A stretch of DNA of 42,926 bases from Bacillota bacterium (GCA_021781745.1 JAJXWH010000044.1:1-42926); one strand, 5' to 3'. Positions 1-8,240 are shown, numbered from the stretch's first letter. Translations and numbers: made by a program. Notes: generated by a model not told the origin, from the letters alone.

Positions 1-65
1 ACACTACGTTAAGATTGCTTAAATCGACCTAAAAGAAAATCAAATTAAAACATCTCCAATTTATT

Positions 66-1445
66 CTAAGATATTTTAATTTGCTTTATTTTTAATATTT
101 TTAGTAAAAATAAACTGCCGTATAACACATTAGCTCCGCCATTTATTTCTATGTCATCTTTAGCATCTAATATTATCTTTTTATTACTATTTACTTCTAT
201 GCCTCCATCATCAGTCATTCTCATAAGCATATTTCCATTTCCTATTATTTCAACAGAGCCTGGACTCATTACTATTTCTTTTCCATACTTTGTACTTATG
301 CTCTTTACAGATGGATCGTTTCGTTTACTATCATCTATTCCGTCATAATGCATTGAACTTACTACATATGCGTGTTTCTCTTCATTGTCCGGAAAATATA
401 GTCTTACTACATCTTCAATTTCAGGCATGCAGTACCAGCCTGTCCCATCTGGCTGTGAAAATATAGTAGAAAACTCAAACCATCTTGCAGCATTTTTATC
501 TGTAGGACTTCCGTCTATCTCAAGTGAAACTTTAACCTTATCCCTTTGAGTATCTAAGACTCTGCCTTTAAGTGAAATGCCTACCATTTTGTCATTATAG
601 CTTCTATTTACCTTCATTCCTTTTTCATCTCTTAATATGTACTTGTTCGTGATTACTCCACCTTCAAGTTCTGTTTCATTTCTATATACTAATAGTGTTC
701 TGCCTTTAAAATTAACTTGATTATATAATTTCATTAATTTATTAGTTATTACTTCATAGCTTACTAAATCCAAATCATTCAATTCATAAGCTTCATTAGC
801 AGCCTTTTTATTATATTCCTGTAAGCCTTTTTCTATAGAATAATTAAATTCATCAATATCATAAACTTTATTTTCTCTTGTTCCACCTATGGAATATTTT
901 ATTCCTGTCATTCTGCATTCCGGTACAAGTGCAACATTAAAATGAGATGCCAGCCTCTTTAAAAATTCCCAATCGGTCGCTTTATATTGAACTATGAATT
1001 TATCTATTTTAGCCCCATTGGTTATGTTATCTACCATCACTATATCGCTGTAGCTGCTGTTTTTCTTTTTAAAGATATCATTATAAGTAAGATTTTTATC
1101 TTGGTACGATCCGCTAATTTTTTTTATGTCCATTAAGAAAGTCTTACTTAAAGCTTCCACCTCTAAGGTTCTTACATCGTTACTTGCCTTTATCCCAATC
1201 TTAGTTACATACCCATTAAATAAAACAGTAGTTTTCCCTTCATCATCCTTTAGTGATACATTGATAGTTTCTTCTGCTTCTGCATTTTCAACGTATTTAT
1301 CTGCATTTTCATCACTTATGATTCCACTAATGCAAAGCTTTGAATGTTCATTTAATTCATTAACAATTTTAAGCTTCGTCACTTTTTGAAATTTATAAGG
1401 CTCAACTATAATATCACCCTGACCATATACATATTCCTCACTCAT
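66..1445 (-). CDS. VgrG / phage late control D (gpD)-like spike protein, altered C-terminus
   Basis: Member of the VgrG/Pvc8/gpD family, the trimeric spike at the tip of contractile injection systems (phage tails, type VI secretion, eCIS). Residues 1 to about 290 look like the gpD-type base. Residues about 295-375, beginning GRVLDTQRDKVKVSLEIDG and containing the GTGWYCMPEIEDVVRLYF segment, resemble the gp5-type OB fold. Residues about 390-437 begin the needle-like part with short repeated strands (VEIIGNGN, IEVNSNKK, IEINGGAN). The last 20 or so residues (LYGSLFLLKILKIKQIKIS) are hydrophobic and basic and do not continue the beta pattern, so the 3' end looks replaced or frameshifted. The ATG overlaps the stop of the upstream gene (TAATG), so the two are translationally coupled. 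The rest of the operon would lie beyond the left edge. Family assignment is confident; whether the spike is functional is not. Confidence 0.85.
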   Translation of the reverse strand: MSEEYVYGQGDIIVEPYKFQKVTKLKIVNELNEHSKLCISGIISDENADKYVENAEAEETINVSLKDDEGKTTVLFNGYVTKIGIKASNDVRTLEVEALSKTFLMDIKKISGSYQDKNLTYNDIFKKKNSSYSDIVMVDNITNGAKIDKFIVQYKATDWEFLKRLASHFNVALVPECRMTGIKYSIGGTRENKVYDIDEFNYSIEKGLQEYNKKAANEAYELNDLDLVSYEVITNKLMKLYNQVNFKGRTLLVYRNETELEGGVITNKYILRDEKGMKVNRSYNDKMVGISLKGRVLDTQRDKVKVSLEIDGSPTDKNAARWFEFSTIFSQPDGTGWYCMPEIEDVVRLYFPDNEEKHAYVVSSMHYDGIDDSKRNDPSVKSISTKYGKEIVMSPGSVEIIGNGNMLMRMTDDGGIEVNSNKKIILDAKDDIEINGGANVLYGSLFLLKILKIKQIKIS

Positions 1446-2044
1446 TAATTTTCATCTCCCTTATCTTCTTTTATTACTCTTATAGTTTTAATAATCTGAA
1501 ATACAACTTCTTTCCATTCGCCGTACCCAGCATACGGGCATCTGAAAGTTCCCATTAATGCTTTGCCTTCAAATTCAAGAAAAAACATTAAACTGCATAT
1601 AGGTTCATCTATTGTGTAACTTTTAAAATCAAAATATCCTATATTTTTAGAATTAACTTCTAATACACCATCTTCATAAAATACATTTATAGGATTAGAA
1701 TTCTTCACACTCTCTCTCATTTCATTTTTTAGTTTTTCAACACTTTTTTCATCTAAAGGATTATCAATAATTTTAAATGTTATGCGAATATCCTCTTTTT
1801 CATTGCATTTTATTATATCCGGTCCATTTTCTGGTGTATAATTTAGTTTTCTTGCTTCTTCTGACATATCTTCAAAATCCTTTGGAATATACATCTTTAG
1901 TTTTTCTTCAAAGAAATCTGTTTCCTCAAATTCATAGTACCTATTTCCAATTTTTATTGGACTGCTACAAATATCTTTTTTAGCTTGTCTTTGTTCTACT
2001 TCATTTATAAAATCTAAGATTTTCTCATCAACTCTTTTATCCAC
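1445..2044 (-). CDS. DUF1795/DcrB-like protein encoded with VgrG
   Basis: A 199-aa soluble protein without signal peptide. The central part (KLKMYIPKDFEDMS, then IRITFKI, a VFYEDGVLEVNSKNIGYFDF stretch and a SLMFFLEFEGKALMGTFRCP strand pair, ending EVVFQIIKTIRV) has the pattern of the DcrB/PsbP-like DUF1795 fold. In proteobacterial type VI systems, DUF1795 (Eag) proteins are chaperones that load effectors onto VgrG, and the gene here directly precedes and overlaps a VgrG gene. The chaperone role is inferred from fold pattern and neighbour. The start is GTG at 2044, preceded by AAAGGAG 9-10 nt upstream. It lies downstream of a terminator (2205-2241) and a promoter region with a TATAAT-like box and an ATACT-N7-AGTAT dyad, so it appears to be the first gene of its transcript. 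Confidence 0.6.
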   Translation of the reverse strand: MDKRVDEKILDFINEVEQRQAKKDICSSPIKIGNRYYEFEETDFFEEKLKMYIPKDFEDMSEEARKLNYTPENGPDIIKCNEKEDIRITFKIIDNPLDEKSVEKLKNEMRESVKNSNPINVFYEDGVLEVNSKNIGYFDFKSYTIDEPICSLMFFLEFEGKALMGTFRCPYAGYGEWKEVVFQIIKTIRVIKEDKGDEN

Positions 2045-2149
2045 AATTTTAACTCTCCTTTTGTAATATACATTTTTTTATTCTTGTTACAATAAAACTC
2101 TCATAAGTAAATTTTTCACAATAATTATACCTCACTTTCCAATTAATGT

Positions 2150-2166
2150 ATACTACATTTTAGTAT
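2150..2166 (-). promoter_or_regulatory. Candidate operator dyad ATACT-N7-AGTAT and promoter of the VgrG operon
   Basis: Read on the minus strand, the site is ATACTAAAATGTAGTAT, about 105 nt upstream of the GTG at 2044. A TATAAT -10-like box begins 20 nt after the dyad, so the right half-site falls in the -35 region. The same half-sites with the same 7-nt spacer occur upstream of 5889-6473 and, with one change, upstream of the DUF4132/MoxR operon. An AT-rich 17-mer is weak evidence by itself; the promoter positions and the shared AAA after the first half-site strengthen it. Confidence 0.4.
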
Positions 2167-2204
2167 ATTTTTAACTTATTATTACTTAATTTCATTTTTA
2201 TTCA

Positions 2205-2241
2205 ACAAAAAAACTGCAACATCTTCCTTGATGTTACAGTT
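2205..2241 (-). terminator. Rho-independent terminator
   Basis: Read on the minus strand: arms AACTGTAACATC and GATGTTGCAGTT around a 6-nt loop, followed by a run of seven T. It ends the transcript of the gene at 2386-3186, about 145 nt after its stop codon, and separates it from the VgrG operon promoter. Confidence 0.8.
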
Positions 2242-2385
2242 ATACCTTGACTTTACCTTTTAATCATACTCTTAATTATTAATCTCTATAAGCTCTAATT
2301 AGCAAAATTAATTGATTGTTAGCTCATGTTTATATTATTTGATAAGTTTGCACAAAATGAATCTATATTTATTATGAAAAGACTT

Positions 2386-3186
2386 TTATATTTCAATATT
2401 TTTTCTAGCGAGCTTTATTACTAAAGTCTTATTATCTCTTGTGTATAAGTAATTTCCTTTGGAATCTAATTTAAGTCCTTGCCACCAGTCAACAGTTATT
2501 GCTTTTATTAATTTTATCTGAGCCAATATTCTTGTGTTTTTCTTAATAAGTAATTTTTGTTCTTCTAGGAGTTTATTTAATTCTCCAAAAGAAGATTCAA
2601 TATGGTTTTCTATTAAATACTCTATATATTTTCTCATTAATACAGGCAGCTTGGATACATTAAGTTCAATTAGTGTATAAGCATCATTTTTATAGTCTTT
2701 ATTTTCAGGAAATGTAAATAATTCTTCTACCTTTAATCCGTTTAAATATTCTAATGTATCTGCTGAAGCTAATATCTGAAACTTCTCTATATTTATATTT
2801 CCATCTTTAATAATTGTCTGCTCTCTAAAAATCTTGGCATTAAAAATATTAGTACTAAACCCTACAGCCTTAGCTTGTCTAGGATTAATAGTTACGTACC
2901 CTGGGATTTCGTATATAATTGAAATATTCATTTTTTCTTTTGAGAAAACTAAATTTACTAAATCTGATGTTAACTCTACTTTCCCGTCCATTTTAAAAAC
3001 ATTATAGTTATCTACTACCTTTTTCCCTATTCTTCTATATTGTTTCAAGGGCATTGGAATAAATCTATCTCCGTTTTTTTCAAATAGGTTTAACAAATCC
3101 ATTAAACAAGGTAGGTTTTCGAAACTTTCTTCCTCTGTATTTTCTTCTGTTAATAATTTACTATTAGTTGATTTTTCAAATTTCAT
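2386..3186 (-). CDS. Hypothetical protein, 266 aa
   Basis: I do not recognise this family. It is a soluble, highly charged protein with no signal peptide or membrane segment. The N-terminus is acidic and probably disordered (residues 6-22, rich in Glu and Thr). The middle part (residues about 60-160) is predicted strand-rich. Residues about 175-235 are helical with many Lys, Leu and Glu, including a LNKLLEEQKLLIKKN segment that could form a coiled coil. The end contains WWQGLKLDSKGNYLY. The start is supported by AGGAGG 5 nt upstream of the ATG. That AGGAGG overlaps the second arm of a 10-bp inverted repeat (3194-3243). Its own terminator separates it from the VgrG operon, so a functional link to the injection genes is only positional. 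Confidence 0.6.
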   Translation of the reverse strand: MKFEKSTNSKLLTEENTEEESFENLPCLMDLLNLFEKNGDRFIPMPLKQYRRIGKKVVDNYNVFKMDGKVELTSDLVNLVFSKEKMNISIIYEIPGYVTINPRQAKAVGFSTNIFNAKIFREQTIIKDGNINIEKFQILASADTLEYLNGLKVEELFTFPENKDYKNDAYTLIELNVSKLPVLMRKYIEYLIENHIESSFGELNKLLEEQKLLIKKNTRILAQIKLIKAITVDWWQGLKLDSKGNYLYTRDNKTLVIKLARKNIEI

Positions 3187-3193
3187 TATGCCT

Positions 3194-3243
3194 CCTAAAT
3201 AATATGCAAACGCGCGTTCACTACTATTTTATGATTATTTAGG
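3194..3243 (-). promoter_or_regulatory. Inverted repeat overlapping the Shine-Dalgarno of the 2386-3186 gene
   Basis: Perfect 10-bp arms CCTAAATAAT (3194-3203) and ATTATTTAGG (3234-3243) flank a 30-nt spacer that contains the palindrome AACGCGCGTT. On the minus strand the 3' arm ends in ...TTTAGG, and the next bases complete AGGAGG, the ribosome binding site. Folding of the RNA would cover part of the Shine-Dalgarno. It could equally be a DNA operator. The GC-rich core is unusual in this AT-rich DNA. Confidence 0.4.
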
Positions 3244-3310
3244 AAAAAAGATAACTTCACTTAAAGGATCATTGTTATATTTAAAACTCTCCCAATTTTA
3301 GAAAACTGCT

Positions 3311-3436
3311 CCAGGCCTTTTTTATATGTGAAATGATCTTGGTTGCGCTCCGCGCTTTTTTTATCTGGGCAAATTTTGAGTTCCACTATATGTTTTTCAC
3401 TTCCATAGGTAATAACTATATACATCTCTTATTTTG
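3311..3436 (-). pseudogene. Relic of an AAA-ATPase-like/PD-(D/E)XK gene, C-terminal end
   Basis: Translating the minus strand gives VITYGSEKHIVELKI, identical to the nuclease-core segment of the intact protein at 34685-36226 (VITYGSEKHIVELKIWNGE). Just before it, CAAAATAAGAGATG matches that gene's CAAAATAAAAGAATG with one base missing, which breaks the frame. Further on a KKGLEQF segment resembles the KGIEQLSAY of the intact copy, after a divergent stretch. No start codon or reading frame of useful length remains. This is the decayed 3' part of another member of the family. Confidence 0.7.
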
Positions 3437-3493
3437 CATATAGAAACTTCTGAAATTGTTCAATATTTTTAACTATATCGGTTGGCCAATTAC

Positions 3494-5428
3494 CTATACA
3501 TCTTGTTTATTATACAACCTTTTCCTATCATTCCTTACAAGCATAAATACTGAAACCAAGCCCTGAATAATAATTCCAACTTGAATAACCAAAAACATAG
3601 CATCAGCTTTTAATGCATACTCTCTAATGCTCGATTCAGTAATTTCAGTATCTATAAAAATGTCTGCTATAAACTCATCATCAAAATTTTTTGTAGTATT
3701 TAGATTTTTTACTTTATTTAACAAATCATCTTCTGGAATATACCTAATAATACCATTAAAATCAATCTTCCCAGTTTCATATGCTTGTTTTGCCTGTTCA
3801 TAGCCGACTATTGCAATAACCTTCTTATCACCAAGTGTTCCAATACATACATACCCTGTAACTTGTTCAAATAAATTCCTTTCTTCAGCTTCTTTTAAGG
3901 ATAAATATATTCTATTTATACTCCCTTTCTCGCCCTTCATAGGAATACGATGCAAATCTAAAAATTTTGCATCAGTAAGTTTTCCTTGAACGCTGCTTAT
4001 TTCTGGTGGCAGTTTCTTAATATCTTCGGAATTTTCTATAAATTGATTTTTATCCAAAAAGGTTAGAAATTGTACAGTGCTCTTAACTGACGTGTAATCT
4101 TTAATATCCAAAATTTTCATTGCTGAGTATGTTATTTTCATTTGAATTAATAAAATCACTAGACAGACAATAAAATTTCTTATCATAACAAATGTCAATT
4201 TCTTTATTATCCCATTCCTATCTATCATTCCAAGTTCTTTATAACACTTATCTAGCTTAAGTTTTATTTCTTTATTTTTTCTATTTTTCTTTAGCTCTCT
4301 CCTAATTTTACGAGCTATCTGTAAATTGACCTCTTGTAGTAAATATTCTGCTTCAAAAAAGTTAGAATCAATATTTAAAAGAAATAGAAGCAGCTCTTTA
4401 GCTTTATCAAATTCATTAGATTTAAGGCAGCATTTAGCAAAAAGAAAATAAAAATCCCAATTATTAAATTTGTATGGTTCTATATACTTGCAATCCTCCA
4501 AAGCAGTAGTTATATTACCTTTATCATATAATATTCTTGCTCTGTAAAAACGAGCATATAAATCATTATTATCCTTTTGGACCAATTTCTCAAAAATCTC
4601 AAGAGCTTTGTCTACTTCGTTTTTATGAAGATAACATATGCCCCTCATAAGATAAACATCCGGATCTTTATCATATATCTTATTTGCATTATTTATACAT
4701 TCTTCTGCAGACTCAAAATTATTATTTGAAAGTTCCTCAAAAGCTTCCTCTCTATACTTTAAAAAAGTATCATAGTCAAACACTAATCTTTCTTTAAAAT
4801 GGCAATATCTAAGTCCATTGCTATCATTTATTTGTTTAAAGAGATAGTTTACAAATTCTTCAGGATATTTCCTATAAAGATATTCTTTATCATCCTTCCA
4901 GTTAAAGTTATCATCAAGAAGCTTCCATATATTTTGAGGAAAGTAATGGTTTTTAATTAAAAATTCTATCATTTTATTGTATAAAAGCTTTTTATTTCCC
5001 ACATACCACATAGCATCTGAATCTAAGATCGTAATCCAATTATCAATATTAATTCTGTTGAAAAAATCATCATATAAAATTTTAACTTTATTCATGAATT
5101 CCTCAACAATTTCTTCATAATCCAGCACTTTTTCAGTGAACTCTTCAAAAGTATTAATATGTGGAGGTGGCTGTTTAATACTATTTAAATTATTATTTTC
5201 AAAAGTATCTTCAGAATCTTTATTTATTTCTTTCTTAATATTATTTGTATGTGTACTATTTTTATTATTTCGTATGTATTTTAAGGCCATATCATAAGCC
5301 TCTCTCAATTTTTGATAACCTTTAGGGTCATCTTCTGGATTGTGAGACTTTAACTTTTTTGCATAAGCTTTCTTTACTATAGAAGTATTGTCTATAGGAT
5401 CTATTCCCAGAATACTCCAAAAATTCAT
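3494..5428 (-). CDS. J-domain/TPR protein with C-terminal membrane segments
   Basis: 644 aa from the ATG at 5428, chosen because GTGAGGG lies 5 nt upstream; a longer start 8 codons earlier lacks a site. Residues 1-60 (MNFWSILGID, then KKAYAKKLKSHNPEDDPKGY and REAYDMALKYI) form a DnaJ-like J domain. The usual HPD tripeptide is replaced by HNPED, as in the paralogue at 27733-29595. Residues about 230-390 contain tetratricopeptide-like helices (for example PDVYLMRGICYLHKNEVDKA). A membrane segment lies near residue 420 (NFIVCLVILLIQM) and a second near the C-terminus (FLVIQVGIIIQGLVSVFML), with a roughly 180-residue domain between them. J domains stimulate Hsp70; the altered tripeptide makes canonical stimulation doubtful. 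Partner unknown. Confidence 0.75.
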   Translation of the reverse strand: MNFWSILGIDPIDNTSIVKKAYAKKLKSHNPEDDPKGYQKLREAYDMALKYIRNNKNSTHTNNIKKEINKDSEDTFENNNLNSIKQPPPHINTFEEFTEKVLDYEEIVEEFMNKVKILYDDFFNRINIDNWITILDSDAMWYVGNKKLLYNKMIEFLIKNHYFPQNIWKLLDDNFNWKDDKEYLYRKYPEEFVNYLFKQINDSNGLRYCHFKERLVFDYDTFLKYREEAFEELSNNNFESAEECINNANKIYDKDPDVYLMRGICYLHKNEVDKALEIFEKLVQKDNNDLYARFYRARILYDKGNITTALEDCKYIEPYKFNNWDFYFLFAKCCLKSNEFDKAKELLLFLLNIDSNFFEAEYLLQEVNLQIARKIRRELKKNRKNKEIKLKLDKCYKELGMIDRNGIIKKLTFVMIRNFIVCLVILLIQMKITYSAMKILDIKDYTSVKSTVQFLTFLDKNQFIENSEDIKKLPPEISSVQGKLTDAKFLDLHRIPMKGEKGSINRIYLSLKEAEERNLFEQVTGYVCIGTLGDKKVIAIVGYEQAKQAYETGKIDFNGIIRYIPEDDLLNKVKNLNTTKNFDDEFIADIFIDTEITESSIREYALKADAMFLVIQVGIIIQGLVSVFMLVRNDRKRLYNKQDV

Positions 5429-5549
5429 AATTACCCTCACCCCAAATTTCATCTTTTCTTACTTCAATCATACATTCTCATTCATTTTTTCAAAAATTCC
5501 ATATTACTATGCAGTTTTTGTTAGTTGGACATATATATTTCAAATAAAC

Positions 5550-5780
5550 TTAAATGAATAATCCAAATAATTTCTTCTTATAAAATGTCTCAACATCCTT
5601 CACTGCATCTTTAGACCAATTGTCTATTCCTACCATATCAATAATCATTCCATTTAAATAAGGGGCAGCTGCATCAGCAATGCCTTTAAATATTTCTTCT
5701 TTCTTACCATCAAAGTCAACTATTATTAAGTAACTTTTTTCATTATCAGGAATAAACGGCTCTTCATGTTTTAGCTGCAT
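5550..5780 (-). pseudogene. Truncated SseB-like protein, C-terminal domain only
   Basis: The 76-residue frame carries a recognisable SseB C-terminal signature: SYLIIVDFDGKKEEIFKGI, then PYLNGMIIDMVGI and VETFYKKK. SseB-like proteins are normally about 250 aa, with an N-terminal domain that is absent here. Upstream the same frame continues about 20 codons to a TAA with no usable start. The ATG at 5780 has no ribosome binding site, only a TATACCTATAATAGA-like stretch. It is therefore best read as a remnant, although a short expressed protein cannot be excluded. Confidence 0.6.
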
Positions 5781-5888
5781 AATAATTCTGTCTATTATAG
5801 GTATATTTCTTACAGTTTTGCTCTTTCCTTTTGATATATTTCTTGATTAAACCTAAAAATTATGGTTTAATTCATATTAAAATCCCCT

Positions 5889-6473
5889 TTAGTAATAGCT
5901 TCTTATATTATTAGCTCGTAATATGGTTTTAGGAATTTTTAATGCTTTCTCAGAAATATGTTTTGGCATATTTTCTACTATAAAGTCTGTTAACCATACT
6001 AATCCTGTAGTAAAAAGCCCTGTAGAAACTTTAGTATCTCTGCTTTTAAATGTATATCCCATAAGCTCTGAATAAGTAACTTTTTCAATAGCATTTATCT
6101 GTATAGTTCTTGTTGACAGAAGCTTTTTTGATGTAATTGTATCCTTAGAAATTATTATTCTATGAAAAAAATAAATTGAAAGTAATTTTAATCCTATTAA
6201 TGTAAATAAAATCGCAGTACCATAACCACAAACATAAATTTTCCACACCAATTGAACCCCTACGTTTTCTTCTTCAATAAACTCAGTAACAAAGTTATTC
6301 ATCATAATAGTGCATAAAGAAAATAACAATGTGAAGAATATCCCTAAAGCTAAACATGTCTTACTATTTCCGAATATTCTATCTCCATTTTCATTTATAA
6401 CAGGCTTGGTAATAATCTTATCAATAAAATCATTTTGTATTTTCTTTGTTATTAACCTCATTATTCCATACAT
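5889..6473 (-). CDS. Membrane protein with possible PH-like cytoplasmic region
   Basis: 194 aa from the ATG at 6473, which has a GGGGG run 10 nt upstream; the longer frame from 6512 would begin inside the conserved upstream block. Two hydrophobic segments (residues about 38-62, TCLALGIFFTLLFSLCTIMM, and about 75-105, AILFTLIGLKLLSIYFF) are followed by a strand-rich region (IIISKDTITSKKLLSTRTI, INAIEKVTYSELMGYTF) that resembles bacterial PH-like domains. That assignment is by pattern only. The 48 bp immediately upstream (6489-6536) are 90 percent identical to the block upstream of the DUF4132/MoxR operon, implying shared control. No conserved partner lies in the same transcript. Confidence 0.6.
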   Translation of the reverse strand: MYGIMRLITKKIQNDFIDKIITKPVINENGDRIFGNSKTCLALGIFFTLLFSLCTIMMNNFVTEFIEEENVGVQLVWKIYVCGYGTAILFTLIGLKLLSIYFFHRIIISKDTITSKKLLSTRTIQINAIEKVTYSELMGYTFKSRDTKVSTGLFTTGLVWLTDFIVENMPKHISEKALKIPKTILRANNIRSYY

Positions 6474-6488
6474 ATTAATTTTTCCCCC

Positions 6489-6536
6489 ATATATTCTAAA
6501 ATTTAAACTCAAACATACTTAAGTTTAGTATTAGTG
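6489..6536 (-). promoter_or_regulatory. Upstream block shared with the MoxR/VWA operon, copy 1
   Basis: Forty-three of 48 bases match the block at 26045-26092, also on the minus strand, and both end 15-16 nt before a start codon. It contains the dyad ATACTAAACTTAAGTAT (6515-6531). Downstream candidate -10 boxes are TTAAAT or TAGAAT; no TTGACA-like -35 is present at the right distance, so an activator or an alternative sigma factor is possible. The conservation between two otherwise unrelated genes is directly visible; the regulatory role is inferred. Confidence 0.55.
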
Positions 6537-6680
6537 TAATATAATTAATGGTTATTTTATCCTTCATCCCACTTGTTCATAAAATTTCCCACAGAACCAA
6601 AATTCCCCTATACAATAAATTATTTACATAATAATTATATCATATTGGAGGAATTTGAAGTAATTCCATTTCTAAAATAA

Positions 6681-6718
6681 AAAAGGTACACTAAGTATTT
6701 ATACTTAATATACCTTTA
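6681..6718 (-). terminator. Hairpin terminator after the 55-aa gene
   Basis: Two nested complementary pairs: AAAGGTA with TACCTTT, and AAGTAT with ATACTT. Read on the minus strand the second arm runs into TTTTTTATTTT. It lies just after the stop codon of the small gene at 6726-6893. Confidence 0.7.
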
Positions 6719-6725
6719 AAAATAA

Positions 6726-6893
6726 TTATACTCGTAAAAATTTTTCATAAGTCTCTATTTTATCCTCTCTATTGTTTTTCCTTATCCATCTATTATAATC
6801 TAAAATAACTTCTTCTATTGTTTTTAATTCTAATTTAGTGTTATTTTTTCTTTTCATTTCTGCATACATATTGATTTTGATTATATTTCCCAT
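6726..6893 (-). CDS. Small protein, 55 aa, unknown function
   Basis: A complete 56-codon frame begins MGNIIKINMYAEMKRKNN and ends KIETYEKFLRV, with a near-ideal GGAGGTGAT ribosome binding site 6 nt before the ATG and a strong terminator immediately after the stop. The product is basic and probably entirely helical (segment TIEEVILDYNRWIRKNN), without signal peptide or membrane segment. I do not recognise a family. Dedicated translation signals, own terminator and a TTGACA-containing region upstream argue that it is expressed. It could be a small regulator, an antitoxin-like protein or a trimmed remnant. Confidence 0.6.
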   Translation of the reverse strand: MGNIIKINMYAEMKRKNNTKLELKTIEEVILDYNRWIRKNNREDKIETYEKFLRV

Positions 6894-7160
6894 TTCTTAT
6901 CACCTCCATCTTGATATAGGATATTATTAATTTTTTGTGATTATTGCAAGCATTATTATCATTTTGCTTATATCACCGATAACGATTACTCTCTCTAATA
7001 ACTATATTACAATAAATTTTTGTCAATTATTTGTCATTCGAGAACGTTTTCTAAAAAATTTTTATTTAATCCTTCTCATCTGCATTCAACTACACATAAA
7101 AACATATTTTGGAAAACAAATAGAAGCAACTGCCACTTGCAGTCATAAATTATCCAGAAA
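6894..7160. other. Intergenic region, possible promoter of the 55-aa gene
   Basis: No convincing gene. On the minus strand a TTGACA (7019-7024) is followed 14 nt later by TATAGT, a short-spaced promoter candidate for the 55-aa gene. A palindromic GAAAACGTTCTC lies nearby (7039-7050); it resembles a CcpA cre site but departs at the outer positions. A frame on the plus strand (6937-7191) begins with a hydrophobic GTG-started stretch but has no ribosome binding site. Confidence 0.3.
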
Positions 7161-7182
7161 GGCTGTTGCATTTGCAACAGCC
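7161..7182 (-). terminator. Hairpin terminator after the CAP gene
   Basis: Perfect 10-bp arms GGCTGTTGCA and TGCAACAGCC with a 2-nt loop, 45 nt after the stop of the minus-strand CAP gene. The T-tract that follows is short (TTTCT), so termination may be partial. Confidence 0.6.
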
Positions 7183-7226
7183 CATCTTTAATAGATAACT
7201 ATATATTTAATTTTTATTACTAATCA

Positions 7227-7889
7227 TTAGTTTGAGAATTCTTGTGTTCCCATGTATTTGCTGTTTCCTGAGATTACTCCTATACCAACCTTAGTATATT
7301 TTTCATTCATCATATTTGCTCTATGACCTGGTGAGTTCCACCATTGATTAAATAACTCAACTGGATCTGAATTGTTATATGCAATATTTTCTCCTGCTGA
7401 AGTATAATCATAACCTATTGCATGCAACCAGTTTGTCCACTTTGTTCCATCTGGATTTGTATGACTAAAGAAGTTATTTTGAATCATGTCGTCACTCTTG
7501 TATCGTGCAACTTGTACTAATGTATTATCTATAGTTAATGGCTTAAGACCTGCTTCTGTTCTTTTTTCATTCATTAATTGAAGAATCTTATCTTCTGCAG
7601 TATTTTGTATGCTAATTGGATGATTTGTTGGCAACTTAGGCAGCCCCTGCACATCTACTGAAGTTGCATTTGTACCAGCTGTTGGAGTTATTCCTGTATT
7701 GCTAGCGTTATACCCATTACTAGGATTCATAAATAAGCCTGTATTTAAAAGATTATTTACACTTGTATTGCTATAATCGTTAGTATTTGAATTAATTGTT
7801 GCTGCAGATACTCCTAATGATGAGAAACTTCCTATTGTTGTAGCTGCAATAACTGTAGTTACTATTCTTCTTAAATCATTCTTTCTCAT
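7227..7889 (-). CDS. Secreted CAP-domain (SCP/PR1-like) protein
   Basis: 220 aa. Residues 1-30 are a Sec signal peptide (MRKNDLRRIVTTVIAATTIG, small-residue end at GVSAA). Residues about 31-100 are a low-complexity linker rich in Asn, Thr and Ser. Residues about 102-220 are a CAP domain: ILQLMNEKRTEAGLKPL, the FFSHTNPDG histidine motif, the AGENIAY glutamate motif, WWNSPGHRANMM, then VGIGV and a closing TQEFSN. It is exported and probably cell-surface or extracellular. Bacterial CAP proteins of this YkwD type have no firmly known activity; some have been linked to spores or sterol/lipid binding. AAGGAG lies 9 nt upstream of the ATG. It is monocistronic, with its own terminator at 7161-7182. 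Confidence 0.9.
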   Translation of the reverse strand: MRKNDLRRIVTTVIAATTIGSFSSLGVSAATINSNTNDYSNTSVNNLLNTGLFMNPSNGYNASNTGITPTAGTNATSVDVQGLPKLPTNHPISIQNTAEDKILQLMNEKRTEAGLKPLTIDNTLVQVARYKSDDMIQNNFFSHTNPDGTKWTNWLHAIGYDYTSAGENIAYNNSDPVELFNQWWNSPGHRANMMNEKYTKVGIGVISGNSKYMGTQEFSN

Positions 7890-8064
7890 TAGTTTTTCTC
7901 CTTTTGTATGTTTTATTTGCCTTCTTGATTTTTATGTTAACAACAAATATTTTTTAAGTTTTTGTTGTTTTCAAGTTAAGGCATGTCTCTATCTTATCAT
8001 CTTTTCGACAACATTCAACACAACTTTTTCTTAATTAATTGATTTAAATGCTATCAGCTTTGAC

Positions 8065-8240
8065 TTACTTTACTATGTTATTGTATGCTTCTTTATGCAC
8101 CATGATATTATTTAAAAGCTTAAAGTGCCATGGCTGATCCCCTATATTTTTCTAACAACCAATTCAGAATACAGCCTGCTTACTAAATCCATATATGCAT
8201 ATCTCATCTGATGAGCTTTGTCTCCACCATCTGATAATAA
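8065..8240 (-). pseudogene. Remnant of an unidentified coding sequence
   Basis: The 440-nt gap between the CAP gene and the AAA-ATPase-like gene contains protein-like minus-strand sequence in one frame, interrupted once by TAG: DGGDKAHQMRYAYMDLVSRL, YSELVVRKI, stop, GDQPWHFKLLNNIMVHKEAY, NNIVK, stop. The composition (Trp, His, balanced charge) looks coding. There is no start codon or ribosome binding site at its 5' end, where the frame is closed by TAA next to the terminator at 8246-8286. The parent family is not recognised. Confidence 0.35.

Noticed and set aside
7039..7050. GAAAACGTTCTC as a LexA or CcpA site
   Set aside because: It does not have the GAAC-N4-GTTC pattern of LexA and departs from the cre consensus at the outer bases; kept only as a note on the intergenic region.
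6937..7191. Plus-strand frame with a hydrophobic start, considered as a type I toxin-like peptide
   Set aside because: GTG start without ribosome binding site, no family match, and it overlaps the likely promoter of the minus-strand 55-aa gene and the CAP gene terminator.
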